Shown here piece after piece: positions 12,497 through 23,754 of a DNA stretch of 64,000 nucleotides (position 1 is its first letter; each line of letters begins with the position of its first letter). The translations under genes and the position numbers were made by a program. This DNA comes from Brienomyrus brachyistius (taxonomy: Eukaryota > Chordata > Actinopteri > Osteoglossiformes > Mormyridae), in the NCBI RefSeq assembly GCF_023856365.1, contig NC_064555.1, positions 12,179,754-12,243,753 of the forward strand, in the 5' to 3' direction. The notes below the pieces were generated by a model that was not told where the DNA came from, ran no database searches, and worked only from the letters and a program-made list of their open reading frames with translations.

Positions 12497-13529
12497 GAGT
12501 ACTTTCCCCCAAAATTATTGTGTGATTCCAATGTGATTTTTTTGGACAATCTGAATAAACAGCTTCAGAGCTTGGATTTCATTGATTATTATGAAGCAGC
12601 TCTTGACTCTTCTCTACACTAAAGTATCTTAAGGTGTTTGGTAGGTGTGGATGTTATTTTTGGAGAGCATAGTGTTTGTTCAATCTTGTTCTATTCCTCT
12701 CATCTGTTTTATTGCCGATGAAGGCTGCTAGATAATCAGCAATTCCGACACCTGCGGCTGGGAATCTCCATTAATACATTAGCGATACTTGCTGCAACTC
12801 AGACTGGTTACTGCTTCTTTTAGCAGTGGCAGTCAATGAGATTAAAAAGACTGAACCATTTCTAATGATTTGACATGTCTTGATTTATCCGTACTTGTGT
12901 CATTTTCATTGCTATTACATATGTCCACGTGTCTGCATCACTCATTTTCCACTTTTGTCGTGTCTCATCTAGTTACGCAGCATCAGTGCATGAGCGCGTG
13001 TGTGGTTCTACAAATGGACAATTCTACAGAGTGAGCAGGTCAGATTATCTAGTTTTTCCCCCCTTTTTCTACCTGCCTTTGTGTGCTCTGACATCTGTAG
13101 CCATTATTTTTTTCAACAATAAAATAGCACTTTAACCAAGCTTTCAGAAACTTGCTGTGAACAAGTGTGTTACCTGATAAGAAATTGTGTTATTCTTTTG
13201 AAGGTTAGCTCTGGATCACAATTGATTTCATTTCATACTTTTTTCATGGGATATTTTCATTTAAATGATAATCTTGTCGTAGAAAGTCTTATTGAATGTG
13301 GCATTTGATATGTGTTTGTGAAGTAAATAAACATGTAAGCCACTTTACATAAAATCGGTTTAACAGTTTTTTTTAAGTATATCTCAACTTTCAAGAGTGG
13401 CTCAGAGGGGCCATCCTGCAGTACATACAAAGTAACGTGAAGCCAGCTCATGTTCTTGAAGACCAGAGACACCGTGGATGAAACTCCTTCAATCTTCACA
13501 GGAGTCTGCGAGATTTAGGTGGCTATTTT

Positions 13530-13746
13530 AAGACTATACTTTCAGGGATCATTTCTGTAGTTTCTGACTGGAGAAACGTGTTATGAAAGTGTTTGGTCAT
13601 GCTGGCCACGATGAAGAGGTATGGTATTCTCTTCTGAACATGAAACAGTTGAAGAACATGGAGACTTCTCCATAGTTCTGCATCTTTGATGATTGTTCCA
13701 GAATCTCTATGGAGAAGCTGGTGGAAGAGAATGCGGTCTGAGTGGT
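13530..13746 (+). ncRNA. U3: U3 snoRNA copy 11 (majority sequence)
   Basis: Identical to copy 2 by eye. The spacer after it has AACAATGAAGTAGC in place of AACAATAAAATAGC and begins a run of three nearly identical units (copies 11-14). Confidence 0.92.
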
Positions 13747-13751
13747 GAATA

Positions 13752-13768
13752 CTTTCCCCCAAAGATAT
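13752..13768 (+). terminator. Candidate snRNA 3' box (representative)
   Basis: CTTTCCCCCAAAGATAT lies 6-22 nt after the U3 3' end in this and most units. It partly resembles the vertebrate snRNA 3' box (GTTT, short gap, AAAR, two bases, AGA), which directs 3' end formation of Pol II snRNA transcripts. The first base and the last bases differ, and the gap is longer than usual. Early-type spacers have AAAATTATT instead of AAAGATATT, and many right-hand units have ATTTTCCCCC. The spacing is right but the sequence match is weak. Confidence 0.38.
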
Positions 13769-13959
13769 TGTGTGATTCCGATGTGGTTTTTTTGGACAAT
13801 CTGAATAAACAGCTTCAGAGCTTGGATTTCGTTGATTGTTATGAAGCAGCTCTTGACTCTTCTCTACACTAAAGTGTCTTTAGGTGTTTGGTAGGGGTGG
13901 ATGTTATTTTTGGAGAGCATAGTGTTTGTTCAATCTTGTTTTTTTCTCTCATCTGTTTT

Positions 13960-13992
13960 ATTGCTGATGAAGGCTGCTAGATAATCAGCAAT
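13960..13992 (+). other. 8-bp stem-loop in spacer (representative)
   Basis: ATTGCTGA and TCAGCAAT are perfect inverted repeats separated by 17 nt. The element lies about 214 nt after the U3 3' end and recurs in every unit inspected. Early-type units read ATTGCCGA, which breaks one pair. Its function is unknown; it could be chance sequence that the array has copied. Confidence 0.5.
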
Positions 13993-14046
13993 TCCGACAC
14001 CTGCGGCTGGGAATCTCCATTAATACATTAGCGATACTTGCTGCAA

Positions 14047-14089
14047 CTCAGACTGGTTACTGCTTCTTTTAGCAGTGGCAGTCAATGAG
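14047..14089 (+). other. 17-bp imperfect hairpin in spacer (representative)
   Basis: The stem pairs CTCA with TGAG, GACT with AGTC, and GTTACTGCT with AGCAGTGGC. The loop is TCTTTT. A single G is bulged on the 5' arm and AA on the 3' arm. Two of the 17 pairs are G-T (G-U in RNA). It lies about 300 nt after the U3 end and recurs in each unit. The common variant AGCGGT keeps pairing through a wobble. The right-hand variant GTAACTGCT loses one pair. Confidence 0.6.
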
Positions 14090-14718
14090 ATTAAAAAGAC
14101 TGAACCATTTCTAATGATTTGACATGTCTTGATTTATCCGTACTTGTGTCATTTTCATTGCTATTACATATGTCCACGTGTCTGCATCACTCATTTTCCA
14201 CTTTTGTCGTGTCTCATCTAGTTACGCAGCATCAGTGTATGAGCGCGTGTGTGGTTCTACAAATGGACAATTCTACAGAGTGAGCAGGTCAGATTATATA
14301 GTTTTTCCCCACTTTTTCTACCTGCCTTTGTGTGCTCTGACATCTGTAGCCATTATTTTTTTCAACAATGAAGTAGCACTTTAACCAAGCTTTCAGAAAC
14401 TTGCTGTGAACAAGTGTGTTACCTGATAAGAAATTGTGTTACTCTTTTGAAGGTTAGCTCTGGATCACAATTGATTTTATTTCATACTTTTTTCATGGAA
14501 TATTTTCATTTAAATGATAATCTTGTCGTAGAAAGTCTTATTGAATGTGGCATTTGATATGTGTTTGTGAAGTAAATAAACATGTAAGCCACTTTACATA
14601 AAATCGGTTTAACAGTTTTTTTTAAGTATATCTCAACTTTCAAGAGTGGCTCAGAGGGGCCATCCTGCAGTACATACAAAGTAACGTGAAGCCAGCTCAT
14701 GTTCTTGAAGACCAGAGA

Positions 14719-14734
14719 CACCGTGGATGAAACT
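14719..14734 (+). promoter_or_regulatory. Candidate PSE of the U3 gene (representative)
   Basis: CACCGTGGATGAAACT lies at -60 to -45 from the U3 start in every unit. It resembles vertebrate snRNA proximal sequence elements, which bind SNAPc: a shared ACCGT core followed by a TG-AAA stretch. The position is typical. There is no TATA-like sequence around -30, as expected for a Pol II rather than a Pol III snRNA-type gene. To locate the element in any other unit, subtract 60 and 45 from the U3 start. Copies 43 and 49 carry an A-to-G change in it. Confidence 0.6.
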
Positions 14735-14778
14735 CCTTCAATCTTCACAGGAGTCTGCGAGATTTAGGTGGCTATTTT

Positions 14779-14995
14779 AAGACTATACTTTCAGGGATCA
14801 TTTCTGTAGTTTCTGACTGGAGAAACGTGTTATGAAAGTGTTTGGTCATGCTGGCCACGATGAAGAGGTATGGTATTCTCTTCTGAACATGAAACAGTTG
14901 AAGAACATGGAGACTTCTCCATAGTTCTGCATCTTTGATGATTGTTCCAGAATCTCTATGGAGAAGCTGGTGGAAGAGAATGCGGTCTGAGTGGT
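14779..14995 (+). ncRNA. U3: U3 snoRNA copy 12 (majority sequence)
   Basis: Identical to copy 2 by eye. The following spacer again carries AACAATGAAGTAGC. The next copy is 1,249 bp on. Confidence 0.92.
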
Positions 14996-16027
14996 GAATA
15001 CTTTCCCCCAAAGATATTGTGTGATTCCGATGTGGTTTTTTTGGACAATCTGAATAAACAGCTTCAGAGCTTGGATTTCGTTGATTGTTATGAAGCAGCT
15101 CTTGACTCTTCTCTACACTAAAGTGTCTTTAGGTGTTTGGTAGGGGTGGATGTTATTTTTGGAGAGCATAGTGTTTGTTCAATCTTGTTTTTTTCTCTCA
15201 TCTGTTTTATTGCTGATGAAGGCTGCTAGATAATCAGCAATTCCGACACCTGCGGCTGGGAATCTCCATTAATACATTAGCGATACTTGCTGCAACTCAG
15301 ACTGGTTACTGCTTCTTTTAGCAGTGGCAGTCAATGAGATTAAAAAGACTGAACCATTTCTAATGATTTGACATGTCTTGATTTATCCGTACTTGTGTCA
15401 TTTTCATTGCTATTACATATGTCCACGTGTCTGCATCACTCATTTTCCACTTTTGTCGTGTCTCATCTAGTTACGCAGCATCAGTGTATGAGCGCGTGTG
15501 TGGTTCTACAAATGGACAATTCTACAGAGTGAGCAGGTCAGATTATATAGTTTTTCCCCACTTTTTCTACCTGCCTTTGTGTGCTCTGACATCTGTAGCC
15601 ATTATTTTTTTCAACAATGAAGTAGCACTTTAACCAAGCTTTCAGAAACTTGCTGTGAACAAGTGTGTTACCTGATAAGAAATTGTGTTACTCTTTTGAA
15701 GGTTAGCTCTGGATCACAATTGATTTTATTTCATACTTTTTTCATGGAATATTTTCATTTAAATGATAATCTTGTCGTAGAAAGTCTTATTGAATGTGGC
15801 ATTTGATATGTGTTTGTGAAGTAAATAAACATGTAAGCCACTTTACATAAAATCGGTTTAACAGTTTTTTTTAAGTATATCTCAACTTTCAAGAGTGGCT
15901 CAGAGGGGCCATCCTGCAGTACATACAAAGTAACGTGAAGCCAGCTCATGTTCTTGAAGACCAGAGACACCGTGGATGAAACTCCTTCAATCTTCACAGG
16001 AGTCTGCGAGATTTAGGTGGCTATTTT

Positions 16028-16244
16028 AAGACTATACTTTCAGGGATCATTTCTGTAGTTTCTGACTGGAGAAACGTGTTATGAAAGTGTTTGGTCATGC
16101 TGGCCACGATGAAGAGGTATGGTATTCTCTTCTGAACATGAAACAGTTGAAGAACATGAAGACTTCTCCATAGTTCTGCATCTTTGATGATTGTTCCAGA
16201 ATCTCTATGGAGAAGCTGGTGGAAGAGAATGCGGTCTGAGTGGT
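16028..16244 (+). ncRNA. U3: U3 snoRNA copy 13
   Basis: Full length, with G132A only. This lies in the 126-149 hairpin and breaks one pair of the ATGGAG/CTCCAT stem. All boxes are intact. Confidence 0.87.
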
Positions 16245-17276
16245 GAATACTTTCCCCCAAAGATATTGTGTGATTCCGATGTGGTTTTTTTGGACAATCT
16301 GAATAAACAGCTTCAGAGCTTGGATTTCGTTGATTGTTATGAAGCAGCTCTTGACTCTTCTCTACACTAAAGTGTCTTTAGGTGTTTGGTAGGGGTGGAT
16401 GTTATTTTTGGAGAGCATAGTGTTTGTTCAATCTTGTTTTTTTCTCTCATCTGTTTTATTGCTGATGAAGGCTGCTAGATAATCAGCAATTCCGACACCT
16501 GCGGCTGGGAATCTCCATTAATACATTAGCGATACTTGCTGCAACTCAGACTGGTTACTGCTTCTTTTAGCAGTGGCAGTCAATGAGATTAAAAAGACTG
16601 AACCATTTCTAATGATTTGACATGTCTTGATTTATCCGTACTTGTGTCATTTTCATTGCTATTACATATGTCCACGTGTCTGCATCACTCATTTTCCACT
16701 TTTGTCGTGTCTCATCTAGTTACGCAGCATCAGTGTATGAGCGCGTGTGTGGTTCTACAAATGGACAATTCTACAGAGTGAGCAGGTCAGATTATATAGT
16801 TTTTCCCCACTTTTTCTACCTGCCTTTGTGTGCTCTGACATCTGTAGCCATTATTTTTTTCAACAATGAAGTAGCACTTTAACCAAGCTTTCAGAAACTT
16901 GCTGTGAACAAGTGTGTTACCTGATAAGAAATTGTGTTACTCTTTTGAAGGTTAGCTCTGGATCACAATTGATTTTATTTCATACTTTTTTCATGGAATA
17001 TTTTCATTTAAATGATAATCTTGTCGTAGAAAGTCTTATTGAATGTGGCATTTGATATGTGTTTGTGAAGTAAATAAACATGTAAGCCACTTTACATAAA
17101 ATCGGTTTAACAGTTTTTTTTAAGTATATCTCAACTTTCAAGAGTGGCTCAGAGGGGCCATCCTGCAGTACATACAAAGTAACGTGAAGCCAGCTCATGT
17201 TCTTGAAGACCAGAGACACCGTGGATGAAACTCCTTCAATCTTCACAGGAGTCTGCGAGATTTAGGTGGCTATTTT

Positions 17277-17493
17277 AAGACTATACTTTCAGGGATCATT
17301 TCTGTAGTTTCTGACTGGAGAAACGTGTTATGAAAGTGTTTGGTCATGCTGGCCACGATGAAGAGGTATGGTATTCGCTTCTGAACATGAAACAGTTGAA
17401 GAACATGGAGACTTCTCCATAGTTCTGCATCTTTGATGATTGTTCCAGAATCTCTATGGAGAAGCTGGTGGAAGAGAATGCGGTCTGAGTGGT
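17277..17493 (+). ncRNA. U3: U3 snoRNA copy 14
   Basis: Full length, with T101G only, next to box C. The same private change occurs in copy 22, 10,008 bp away. The unit after this copy is the longest in the window (1,266 bp) because of a 17-nt spacer duplication. Confidence 0.87.
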
Positions 17494-17633
17494 GAATACT
17501 TTCCCCCAAAGATATTGTGTGATTCCGATGTGGTTTTTTTGGACAATCTGAATAAACAGCTTCAGAGCTTGGATTTCGTTGATTGTTATGAAGCAGCTCT
17601 TGACTCTTCTCTACACTAAAGTGTCTTTAGGTG

Positions 17634-17667
17634 TTTGGTAGGTGTGGATGTTTGGTAGGTGTGGATG
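17634..17667 (+). repeat. 17-nt local tandem duplication in spacer
   Basis: TTTGGTAGGTGTGGATG occurs twice in direct succession here and once in every other unit. It accounts exactly for the 1,266-bp length of this unit (1,249 plus 17). It looks like a slippage event that has not spread to neighbours. Confidence 0.9.
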
Positions 17668-18542
17668 TTATTTTTGGAGAGCATAATGTTTGTTCAATCT
17701 TGTTTTTTTCTCTCATCTGTTTTATTGCTGATGAAGGCTGCTAGATAATCAGCAATTCCGACACCTGCGGCTGGGAATCTCCATTAATACATTAGCGATA
17801 CTTGCTGCAACTCAGACTGGTTACTGCTTCTTTTAGCAGTGGCAGTCAATGAGATTAAAAAGACTGAACCATTTCTAATGATTTGACATGTCTTGATTTA
17901 TCCGTACTTGTGTCATTTTCATTGCTATTACATATGTCCACGTGTCTGCATCACTCATTTTCCACTTTTGTCGTGTCTCATCTAGTTACGCAGCATCAGT
18001 GCATGAGCGCGTGTGTGGTTCTACAAATGGACAATTCTACAGAGTGAGCAGGTCAGATTATCTAGTTTTTCCCCCCTTTTTCTACCTGCCTTTGTGTGCT
18101 CTGACATCTGTAGCCATTATTTTTTTCAACAATAAAATAGCACTTTAACCAAGCTTTCAGAAACTTGCTGTGAACAAGTGTGTTACCTGATAAGAAATTG
18201 TGTTATTCTTTTGAAGGTTAGCTCTGGATCACAATTGATTTTATTTCATACTTTTTTCATGGGATATTTTCATTTAAATGATAATCTTGTCGTAGAAAGT
18301 CTTATTGAATGTGGCATTTGATATGTGTTTGTGAAGTAAATAAACATGTAAGCCACTTTACATAAAATCGGTTTAACAGTTTTTTTTAAGTATATCTCAA
18401 CTTTCAAGAGTGGCTCAGAGGGGCCATCCTGCAGTACATACAAAGTAACGTGAAGCCAGCTCATGTTCTTGAAGACCAGAGACACCGTGGATGAAACTCC
18501 TTCAATCTTCACAGGAGTCTGCGAGATTTAGGTGGCTATTTT

Positions 18543-18759
18543 AAGACTATACTTTCAGGGATCATTTCTGTAGTTTCTGACTGGAAAAACGTGTTATGAA
18601 AGTGTTTGGTCATGCTGGCCATGATGAAGAGGTATGGTATTCTCTTCTGAACATGAAACAGTTGAAGAACATGGAGACTTCTCCATAGTTCTGCATCTTT
18701 GATGATTGTTACAGAATCTCTATGGAGAAGCTGGTGGAAGAGAATGCGGTCTGAGTGGT
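18543..18759 (+). ncRNA. U3: U3 snoRNA copy 15
   Basis: Full length, with G44A, C80T and C169A. C169A breaks the CCAG/CTGG stem of the 3' domain, and C80T lies in box B's flank. C' and D are intact. The following unit is 1,247 bp with the AG loss (TCTACAGTGAGC) and GGACCACAATTG, as after copies 6 and 9. Confidence 0.82.
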
Positions 18760-19789
18760 GAATACTTTCCCCCAAAGATATTGTGTGATTCCGATGTGGT
18801 TTTTTTGGACAATCTGAATAAACAGCTTCAGAGCTTGGATTTCGTTGATTGTTATGAAGCAGCTCTTGACTCTTCTCTACACTAAAGTGTCTTTAGGTGT
18901 TTGGTAGGTGTGGATGTTATTTTTGGAGAGCATAATGTTTGTTCAATCTTGTTTTTTTCTCTCATCTGTTTTATTGCTGATGAAGGCTGCTAGATAATCA
19001 GCAATTCCGACACCTGCGGCTGGGAATCTCCATTAATACATTAGCGATACTTGCTGCAACTCAGACTGGTTACTGCTTCTTTTAGCAGTGGCAGTCAATG
19101 AGATTAAAAAGACTGAACCATTTCTAATGATTTGACATGTCTTGATTTATCCGTACTTGTGTCATTTTCATTGCTATTACATATGTCCACGTGTCTGCAT
19201 CACTCATTTTCCACTTTTGTCGTGTCTCATCTAGTTACGCAGCATCAGTGCATGAGCGCGTGTGTGGTTCTACAAATGGACAATTCTACAGTGAGCAGGT
19301 CAGATTATATAGTTTTTCCCCACTTTTTCTACCTGCCTTTGTGTGCTCTGACATCTGTAGCCATTATTTTTTTCAACAATAAAATAGCACTTTAACCAAG
19401 CTTTCAGAAACTTGCTGTGAACAAGTGTGTTACCTGATAAGAAATTGTGTTATTCTTTTGAAGGTTAGCTCTGGACCACAATTGATTTTATTTCATACTT
19501 TTTTCATGGAATATTTTCATTTAAATGATAATCTTGTCGTAGAAAGTCTTATTGAATGTGGCATTTGATATGCGTTTGTGAAGTAAATAAACATGTAAGC
19601 CACTTTACATAAAATCGGTTTAACAGTTTTTTTTAAGTATATCTCAACTTTCAAGAGTGGCTCAGAGGGGCCATCCTGCAGTACATACAAAGTAACGTGA
19701 AGCCAGCTCATGTTCTTGAAGACCAGAGACACCGTGGATGAAACTCCTTCAATCATCACAGGAGTCTGCGAGATTTTGGTGGCTATTTT

Positions 19790-20006
19790 AAGACTATACT
19801 TTCAGGGATCATTTCTGTAGTTTCTGAGTGGAGAAGCGTGTTATGAAAGTGTTTGGTCATGCTGGCCACGATGAAGAGGTATGGTATTTTCTTCTGAACA
19901 TAAAACAGTTGAAGAACATGGAGACTTCTCCATAGTTCTGCATCTTTGATGATTGTTCCAGAATCTCTATGGAGAAGCTGGTGGAAGAGAATGCGGTCTG
20001 AGTGGT
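19790..20006 (+). ncRNA. U3: U3 snoRNA copy 16
   Basis: Full length, with C39G, A47G, C100T and G113A, all shared with copy 10. Just upstream the flank reads GAGATTTTGGTGG instead of GAGATTTAGGTGG. The spacer after it is early type (1,250 bp) and includes CATGAGCGTGTGTGAGG, a local variant. Confidence 0.83.
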
Positions 20007-21039
20007 GAGTACTTTCCCCCAAAATTATTGTGTGATTCCAATGTGATTTTTTTGGACAATCTGAATAAACAGCTTCAGAGCTTGGATTTCATTGATTATT
20101 ATGAAGCAGCTCTTGACTCTTCTCTACACTAAAGTATCTTAAGGTGTTTGGTAGGTGTGGATGTTATTTTTGGAGAGCATAGTGTTTGTTCAATCTTGTT
20201 CTGTTCCTCTCATCTGTTTTATTGCCGATGAAGGCTGCTAGATAATCAGCAATTCCGACACCTGCGGCTTGGAATCTCCATTAATACATTAGCGATACTT
20301 GCTGCAACTCAGACTGGTTACTGCTTCTTTTAGCGGTGGCAGTCAATGAGATTAAAAAGACTGAACCATTTCTAATGATTTGACATATCTTGATTTATCC
20401 GTACTTGTGTCATTTTCATTGCTATTACATATGTCCACGTGTCTGCATCACTCATTTTCCACTTTTGTCGTGTCTCATCTAGTTACGCAGCATCAGTGCA
20501 TGAGCGTGTGTGAGGTTCTACAAATGGACAATTCTGCAGAGTGAGCACGTCAGATTATCTAGTTTTTCCCCCCTTTTTCTACCTGCCTTTGTGTGCTCTG
20601 ACATCTGTAGCCATTATTTTTTTCAACAATGAAGTAGCACTTTAACCAAGCTTTCAGCAACTGGCTGTGAACAAGTGTGTTACCTGATAAGAAATTGTGT
20701 TATTCTTTTGAAGGTTATCTCTGGATCACAATTGATTTCATTTCATACTTTTTTCATGGGATATTTTCATTTAAATGATAATCTTGTCGTAGAAAGTCTT
20801 ATTGAATGTGGCATTTGATATGTGTTTGTGAAGTAAATAAACATGTAAGCCACTTTACATAAAATCGGTTTAACAGTTTTTTTTAAGTATATCTCAACTT
20901 TCAAGAGTGGCTCAGAGGGGCCATCCTGCAGTACATACAAAGTAACGTGAAGCCAGCTCATGTTCTTAAAGACCAGAGACACCGTGGATGAAACTCCTTC
21001 AATCTTCACAGGAGTCTGCGAGATTTAGGTGGCTATTTT

Positions 21040-21256
21040 AAGACTATACTTTCAGGGATCATTTCTGTAGTTTCTGACTGGAGAAACGTGTTATGAAAGT
21101 GTTTGGTCATGCTGGCCACGATGAAGAGGTATGGTATTCTCTTCTGAACATGAAACAGTTGAAGAACATGGAGACTTCTCCATAGTTCTGCATCTTTGAT
21201 GATTGTTCCAGAATCTCTATGGAGAAGCTGGTGGAAGAGAATGCGGTCTGAGTGGT
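21040..21256 (+). ncRNA. U3: U3 snoRNA copy 17 (majority sequence)
   Basis: Identical to copy 2 by eye. About 72 nt upstream the flank reads TTCTTAAAGACC, a single change from TTCTTGAAGACC. The next copy is 1,249 bp on. Confidence 0.92.
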
Positions 21257-22288
21257 GAATACTTTCCCCCAAAGATATTGTGTGATTCCGATGTGGTTTT
21301 TTTGGACAATCTGAATAAACAGCTTCAGAGCTTGGATTTCGTTGATTGTTATGAAGCAGCTCTTGACTCTTCTCTACACTAAAGTGTCTTTAGGTGTTTG
21401 GTAGGTGTGGATGTTATTTTTGGAGAGCATAGTGTTTTTTCAATCTTGTTTTTTTCTCTCATCTGTTTTATTGCTGATGAAGGCTGCTAGATAATCAGCA
21501 ATTCCGACACCTGCGGCTGGGAATCTCCATTAATACATTAGCGATACTTGCTGCAACTCAGACTGGTTACTGCTTCTTTTAGCAGTGGCAGTCAATGAGA
21601 TTAAAAAGACTGAACCATTTCTAATGATTTGACATGTCTTGATTTATCCGTACTTGTGTCATTTTCATTGCTATTACATATGTCCACGTGTCTGCATCAC
21701 TCATTTTCCACTTTTGTCGTGTCTCATCTAGTTACGCAGCATCAGTGTATGAGCGCGTGTGTGGTTCTACAAATGGACAATTCTACAGAGTGAGCAGGTC
21801 AGATTATCTAGTTTTTCCCCCCTTTTTCTACCTGCCTTTGTGTGCTCTGACATCTGTAGCCATTATTTTTTTCAACAATAAAATAGCACTTTAACCAAGC
21901 TTTCAGAAACTTGCTGTGAACAAGTGTGTTACCTGATAAGAAATTGTGTTATTCTTTTGAAGGTTATCTCTGGATCACAATTGATTTCATTTCATACTTT
22001 TTTCATGGGATATTTTCATTTAAATGATAATCTTGTCGTAGAAAGTCTTATTGAATGTGGCATTTGATATGTGTTTGTGAAGTAAATAAACATGTAAGCC
22101 ACTTTACATAAAATCGGTTTAACAGTTTTTTTTAAGTATATCTCAACTTTCAAGAGTGGCTCAGAGGGGCCATCCTGCAGTACATACAAAGTAACGTGAA
22201 GCCAGCTCATGTTCTTGAAGACCAGAGACACCGTGGATGAAACTCCTTCAATCTTCACAGGAGTCTGCGAGATTTAGGTGGCTATTTT

Positions 22289-22505
22289 AAGACTATACTT
22301 TCAGGGATCATTTCTGTAGTTTCTGACTGGAGAAACGTGTTATGAAAGTGTTTGGTCATGCTGGCCACGATGAAGAGGTATGGTATTCTCTTCTGAACAT
22401 GAAACAGTTGAAGAACATGGAGACTTCTCCATAGTTCTGCATCTTTGATGATTGTTCCAGAACCTCTATGGAGAAGCTGGTGGAAGAGAATGCGGTCTGA
22501 GTGGT
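22289..22505 (+). ncRNA. U3: U3 snoRNA copy 18
   Basis: Full length, with T175C only, which breaks one pair in the TCTC/GAGA stem. Copy 30 has the same change. The spacers on both sides share GTGTTTTTTCAATC and GGTTATCTCTGG. Confidence 0.87.
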
Positions 22506-23537
22506 GAATACTTTCCCCCAAAGATATTGTGTGATTCCGATGTGGTTTTTTTGGACAATCTGAATAAACAGCTTCAGAGCTTGGATTTCGTTGATTGTTA
22601 TGAAGCAGCTCTTGACTCTTCTCTACACTAAAGTGTCTTTAGGTGTTTGGTAGGTGTGGATGTTATTTTTGGAGAGCATAGTGTTTTTTCAATCTTGTTT
22701 TTTTCTCTCATCTGTTTTATTGCTGATGAAGGCTGCTAGATAATCAGCAATTCCGACACCTGCGGCTGGGAATCTCCATTAATACATTAGCGATACTTGC
22801 TGCAACTCAGACTGGTTACTGCTTCTTTTAGCAGTGGCAGTCAATGAGATTAAAAAGACTGAACCATTTCTAATGATTTGACATGTCTTGATTTATCCGT
22901 ACTTGTGTCATTTTCATTGCTATTACATATGTCCACGTGTCTGCATCACTCATTTTCCACTTTTGTCGTGTCTCATCTAGTTACGCAGCATCAGTGCATG
23001 AGCGCGTGTGTGGTTCTACAAATGGACAATTCTACAGAGTGAGCAGGTCAGATTATCTAGTTTTTCCCCCCTTTTTCTACCTGCCTTTGTGTGCTCTGAC
23101 ATCTGTAGCCATTATTTTTTTCAACAATAAAATAGCACTTTAACCAAGCTTTCAGAAACTTGCTGTGAACAAGTGTGTTACCTGATAAGAAATTGTGTTA
23201 TTCTTTTGAAGGTTATCTCTGGATCACAATTGATTTCATTTCATACTTTTTTCATGGGATATTTTCATTTAAATGATAATCTTGTCGTAGAAAGTCTTAT
23301 TGAATGTGGCATTTGATATGTGTTTGTGAAGTAAATAAACATGTAAGCCACTTTACATAAAATCGGTTTAACAGTTTTTTTTAAGTATATCTCAACTTTC
23401 AAGAGTGGCTCAGAGGGGCCATCCTGCAGTACATACAAAGTAACGTGAAGCCAGCTCATGTTCTTGAAGACCAGAGACACCGTGGATGAAACTCCTTCAA
23501 TCTTCACAGGAGTCTGCGAGATTTAGGTGGCTATTTT

Positions 23538-23754
23538 AAGACTATACTTTCAGGGATCATTTCTGTAGTTTCTGACTGGAGAAACGTGTTATGAAAGTGT
23601 TTGGTCATGCTGGCCACGATGAAGAGGTATGGTATTCTCTTCTGAACATGAAACAGTTGAAGAACATGGAGACTTCTCCATAGTTCTGCATCTTTGATGA
23701 TTGTTCCAGAATCTCTATGGAGAAGCTGGTGGAAGAGAATGCGGTCTGAGTGGT
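23538..23754 (+). ncRNA. U3: U3 snoRNA copy 19 (majority sequence)
   Basis: Identical to copy 2 by eye. It starts a block (copies 19-22) that parallels copies 11-14 exactly 10,008 bp upstream. Confidence 0.92.

Larger units (their letters stand above)
13747..14718 (+). other. Intergenic spacer (representative, type L)
   Basis: This is the stretch of about 970 bp between a U3 3' end and the next PSE, recurring once per unit. It is AT-rich and I see no supported coding region. Contents in order: a 3'-box-like sequence; a short inverted repeat CTAAAG-TGT-CTTTAG (13869-13883); an 8-bp stem-loop (13960-13992); a 17-bp imperfect hairpin (14047-14089); a CACGTG E-box near 14176; AT-rich sequence with T-runs; and a FOX-like AGTAAATAAACA about 210 nt before the next U3. 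No clear octamer or Staf/SPH element is present where a distal snRNA enhancer would be expected. ATTTGATAT near -225 is only a weak octamer resemblance. Confidence 0.85.

Noticed and set aside
14011..14020. GGGAATCTCC as an NF-kappaB site
   Set aside because: It fits the 10-bp consensus but is short and expected by chance; nothing else supports immune regulation here.
14176..14181. CACGTG E-box as a U3 promoter element
   Set aside because: It lies about 600 bp upstream of the next U3, is only 6 bp, and is altered in at least two units (CACATG near 40416, CACGTA near 47910).
14423..14442. GTTACCTGATAAGAAAT as a second PSE for another small RNA gene
   Set aside because: It resembles the ACC start of a PSE only weakly, and no recognisable RNA or TATA box follows at the proper distance.
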